Source: Opisthorchis felineus (lineage: Eukaryota; Platyhelminthes; Trematoda; Opisthorchiida; Opisthorchiidae). From it: a stretch of DNA of 64,000 nt. This document shows positions 62,402 to 64,000 of this stretch, piece after piece. The notes beneath the pieces are model-generated. The model saw nothing but the letters and a program-made list of their open reading frames with translations, was not told where the DNA came from and made no database searches. Both the position numbers and the translations under genes were made by a program. Where the stretch lies: assembly GCA_004794785.1 (NCBI GenBank), contig SJOL01007113.1, positions 922,975 to 986,974 of the forward strand, read 5' to 3'. Within the stretch, counting starts at the first letter, position 1, and each line of letters opens with the position of its first letter.

Positions 62402-62680
62402 AGCCACCGGCACGGACTAAGATACCTATTAAAAAACGCACAAATGATTTCTCTGAGACGTTCACTTGCTTCACTGATGCGGAACCGGAGTCGAGCCTCA
62501 CATATAATTGGCAAGTGTTTCTGGGCGATCCAGCGGTGATTTCTTCATACAACAAGACCATTTCCTGGAGGGGGTTGGGACAACTGTCCGCGCGTACCTA
62601 TTTCGGTTGTGAGGTCAAACAGGAATACATGGGTGAACAGATCGGACATGCTGAAACTGATGCGTTTGTCGATCTCCATC
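62402..62680 (+). CDS. Exon 16: Z (Ig-like) domain
   Basis: The acceptor is cgctaacttcag and the donor CATC|GTAAGT. The exon is 279 bases, phase 1 at both ends, 93 residues. It reads ETFTC, 46 residues, FGC, with Trp at 14 (TYNW) and ARTYFGC. The sequon is NKT. Its C-terminal strand (DAFVDL) is less like the other Z exons, so it is a diverged member. Confidence 0.68.
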
Positions 62681-63864
62681 GTAAGTGTTTCGTTGTTTTT
62701 CCGGACTCTGAAACGCTATTAGTTAACGGTCATGTACACTGCTTTGTGCAGTCAGTGCAAACAATACCAGCGAATTGTGTGACCAAACATTTCAAAACCC
62801 TCACTATCCTGAGCTGACTTTCATGAGAGAGCTTGGTTCTCAGAAATCACATTGGTCACCAGGGTCCATGCAAGATCGGTGTATGTGGCTATTTCATGTG
62901 AACAATGAGAAAACCGACCCTGTGGGAGTATGAATTGCACCGAGACTCAACGATTAATTTTCCAGCCAGCTTTTACTGTAACAGGTCATGAAAAATCATG
63001 GAACAGAGTAGAGTGAACAGTCTTTGACGTTCGACTCAAATTAATTGTGTTTCAGTTGCGCCCTTCTGCAGAGACTCTCTCAATGGGTCAAGTAAGTTTG
63101 ATCCGTTTTTCGGGGCCCCGCTATCAAACAAATTTCAGAGACAATCAAAATCACTCCCTTGTGAGCAGTGTTCCCTTTTCCCAAAGGAGGACGAGCGGGT
63201 CAGTAAATGTGCAATTCAGTAGCCCAAAGTCATTCTCTTATCGTGAGTCACAGTCGGGTAACGGTGAGCATGGTGAACGCTTTTGTGCTTTGCTTCGTAG
63301 TCCACTTCTAGAGGGAAATTGCAGGGTGGTCGTTGTGAACCCCACTGTTCTTCAGTTACGGACTAGGTCATGAACCCCAACGGGAACTTGCGCAAGTTAT
63401 TTTGATCTAGAGCAATTCAGTGAGTTTACACAACCTTGTATAATGTTAATCAGTTTCTGAATGCAAATATGCATCCTTCATGGTATCCGAATCATGTTCT
63501 TCTCATTTCCTTCTCTACTGCAAATATGTTTTTTCCAATGATCGCTGTTGGAAATGGATTTTACAACGAAATTTTAGCTCTCACCATCTTTACTTTGAAG
63601 ATATTTCGCACGTCAGCTCACATGGTGTCCTTAATGTTCTAATGAGATCTATCCAGTGGCGTTGTACAGTTGTGATTTTGTATTCACCATTCGTATCTTT
63701 TTGTCTCCTACCATGAAGCTATCGATTTTCATGTGTTTGTTTATTTTCTGTGGCGTGGCAGTATCGGAAAACCCTCGAAATTGGCAAACGGTTATCTCGA
63801 ACTACTGTTCTGATTTAGCGTCTGTTGATCAATAAAACGCATTTTCCCTACCTCTTCTTCACAG
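62681..63864 (+). other. Intron 16 (1.2 kb), may include an X-like exon
   Basis: A candidate exon lies at 63.07-63.37 kb and is listed separately. The rest shows no recognised element. Confidence 0.45.
63072..63370 (+). pseudogene. Possible X-type exon without a usable donor
   Basis: The acceptor cttctgcag opens a phase-1 frame with QVSLIRFSG, then SGSVNVQFSS, ERFCALL and NCRVVVVN before a stop. Length and position suit an X exon. No GT in phase 1 occurs near the expected end; the only one (AG|GTCATG) is phase 2. It could be decayed or could use an unrecognised site. Confidence 0.33.
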
Positions 63865-64000
63865 ATGAGGTAAACCTCGAATTTTATCCGATTCTCGCGG
63901 TCTACCGTGAATACCACACACTAGAGTGTCGTATTACCACCGCCACGGGCTTCACCTCACCCACTTACATGATGCTGCTTGAATTCCCGAGCACATTTCA
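63865..64000 (+). CDS. Exon 17 (partial): Z-type start, runs off the window
   Basis: The acceptor is ctcttcttcacag, phase 1. The 44 visible complete codons read EVNLEFYPILAVYREYHTLE and then CRITTATGFTSPTYMMLLEF. The HTLEC lies where YTC or YIC occurs in other Z exons, but no Trp is seen in the visible part. The gene therefore continues beyond 64,000, and its end, any membrane anchor and its polyadenylation site are outside this window. Confidence 0.6.

Overview
This is eukaryotic DNA. It holds short open frames separated by kilobase introns with consensus splice sites, and decayed retroelements fill the introns. The retroelements are Penelope-like elements (PLEs) with GIY-YIG endonuclease ends and hammerhead ribozymes, non-LTR LINE reverse-transcriptase fragments, and tRNA-derived SINE-like repeats. 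That mix, with a base composition that looks only moderately AT-rich, suggests a digenean trematode other than a schistosome. The lineage is an inference.

One large gene dominates. It lies on the + strand, starts at about 5,180 with a signal-peptide exon, and runs off the right edge at 64,000. I can place 17 exons with phase-1 boundaries: exons 1-14 between 5,180 and 49,407, exons 15 and 16 near 60.9 and 62.4 kb, and a partial exon 17 from 63,865. Every internal exon is a multiple of three bases long. The product looks like a long secreted or surface protein, dense in N-glycosylation sequons, built from three domain types that I define here from cysteine spacing. X has about 45-50 mostly Cys-free residues followed by C-x(30-41)-C in most copies. 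Y is a four-cysteine domain with C-x(16-18)-C-x(13-27)-C-x(29-30)-C. Z is immunoglobulin-like, C-x(46-52)-C with a Trp 13-19 residues after the first Cys. I do not recognise the protein as a named family.

The gene has a repeating architecture. After two leading XY exons (1 and 2), a three-exon cassette [XY exon | X exon | Z exon] occurs four times in a row: exons 3-5, 6-8, 9-11 and 12-14. A fifth cassette appears degraded: an XY-like frame at 51.4 kb, an X-like frame at 52.9 kb and an intact Z exon at 60.9 kb, with a nest of PLE fragments between them. Z exons at 62.4 and 63.9 kb alternate with poorly preserved X-like stretches. Other domain-like relics lie around the gene on both strands, at about 1.3, 4.6, 9.8, 11.1, 25.9 and 41.6 kb.

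The introns hold most of the mobile DNA: a PLE 3' end with an open GIY-YIG frame and hammerhead (15.8-16.8 kb), a PLE RT relic (22.5-23.5 kb), LINE RT pieces (26.4-27.5, 32.7-33.0, 35.8-36.15 and 59.2-59.4 kb), a 155-bp near-perfect inverted repeat flanking a hammerhead (37.05-37.54 kb), and a head-to-head PLE pair with 383-bp inverted arms (57.06-58.69 kb). I see no rRNA gene, CRISPR array or prokaryotic gene organisation.
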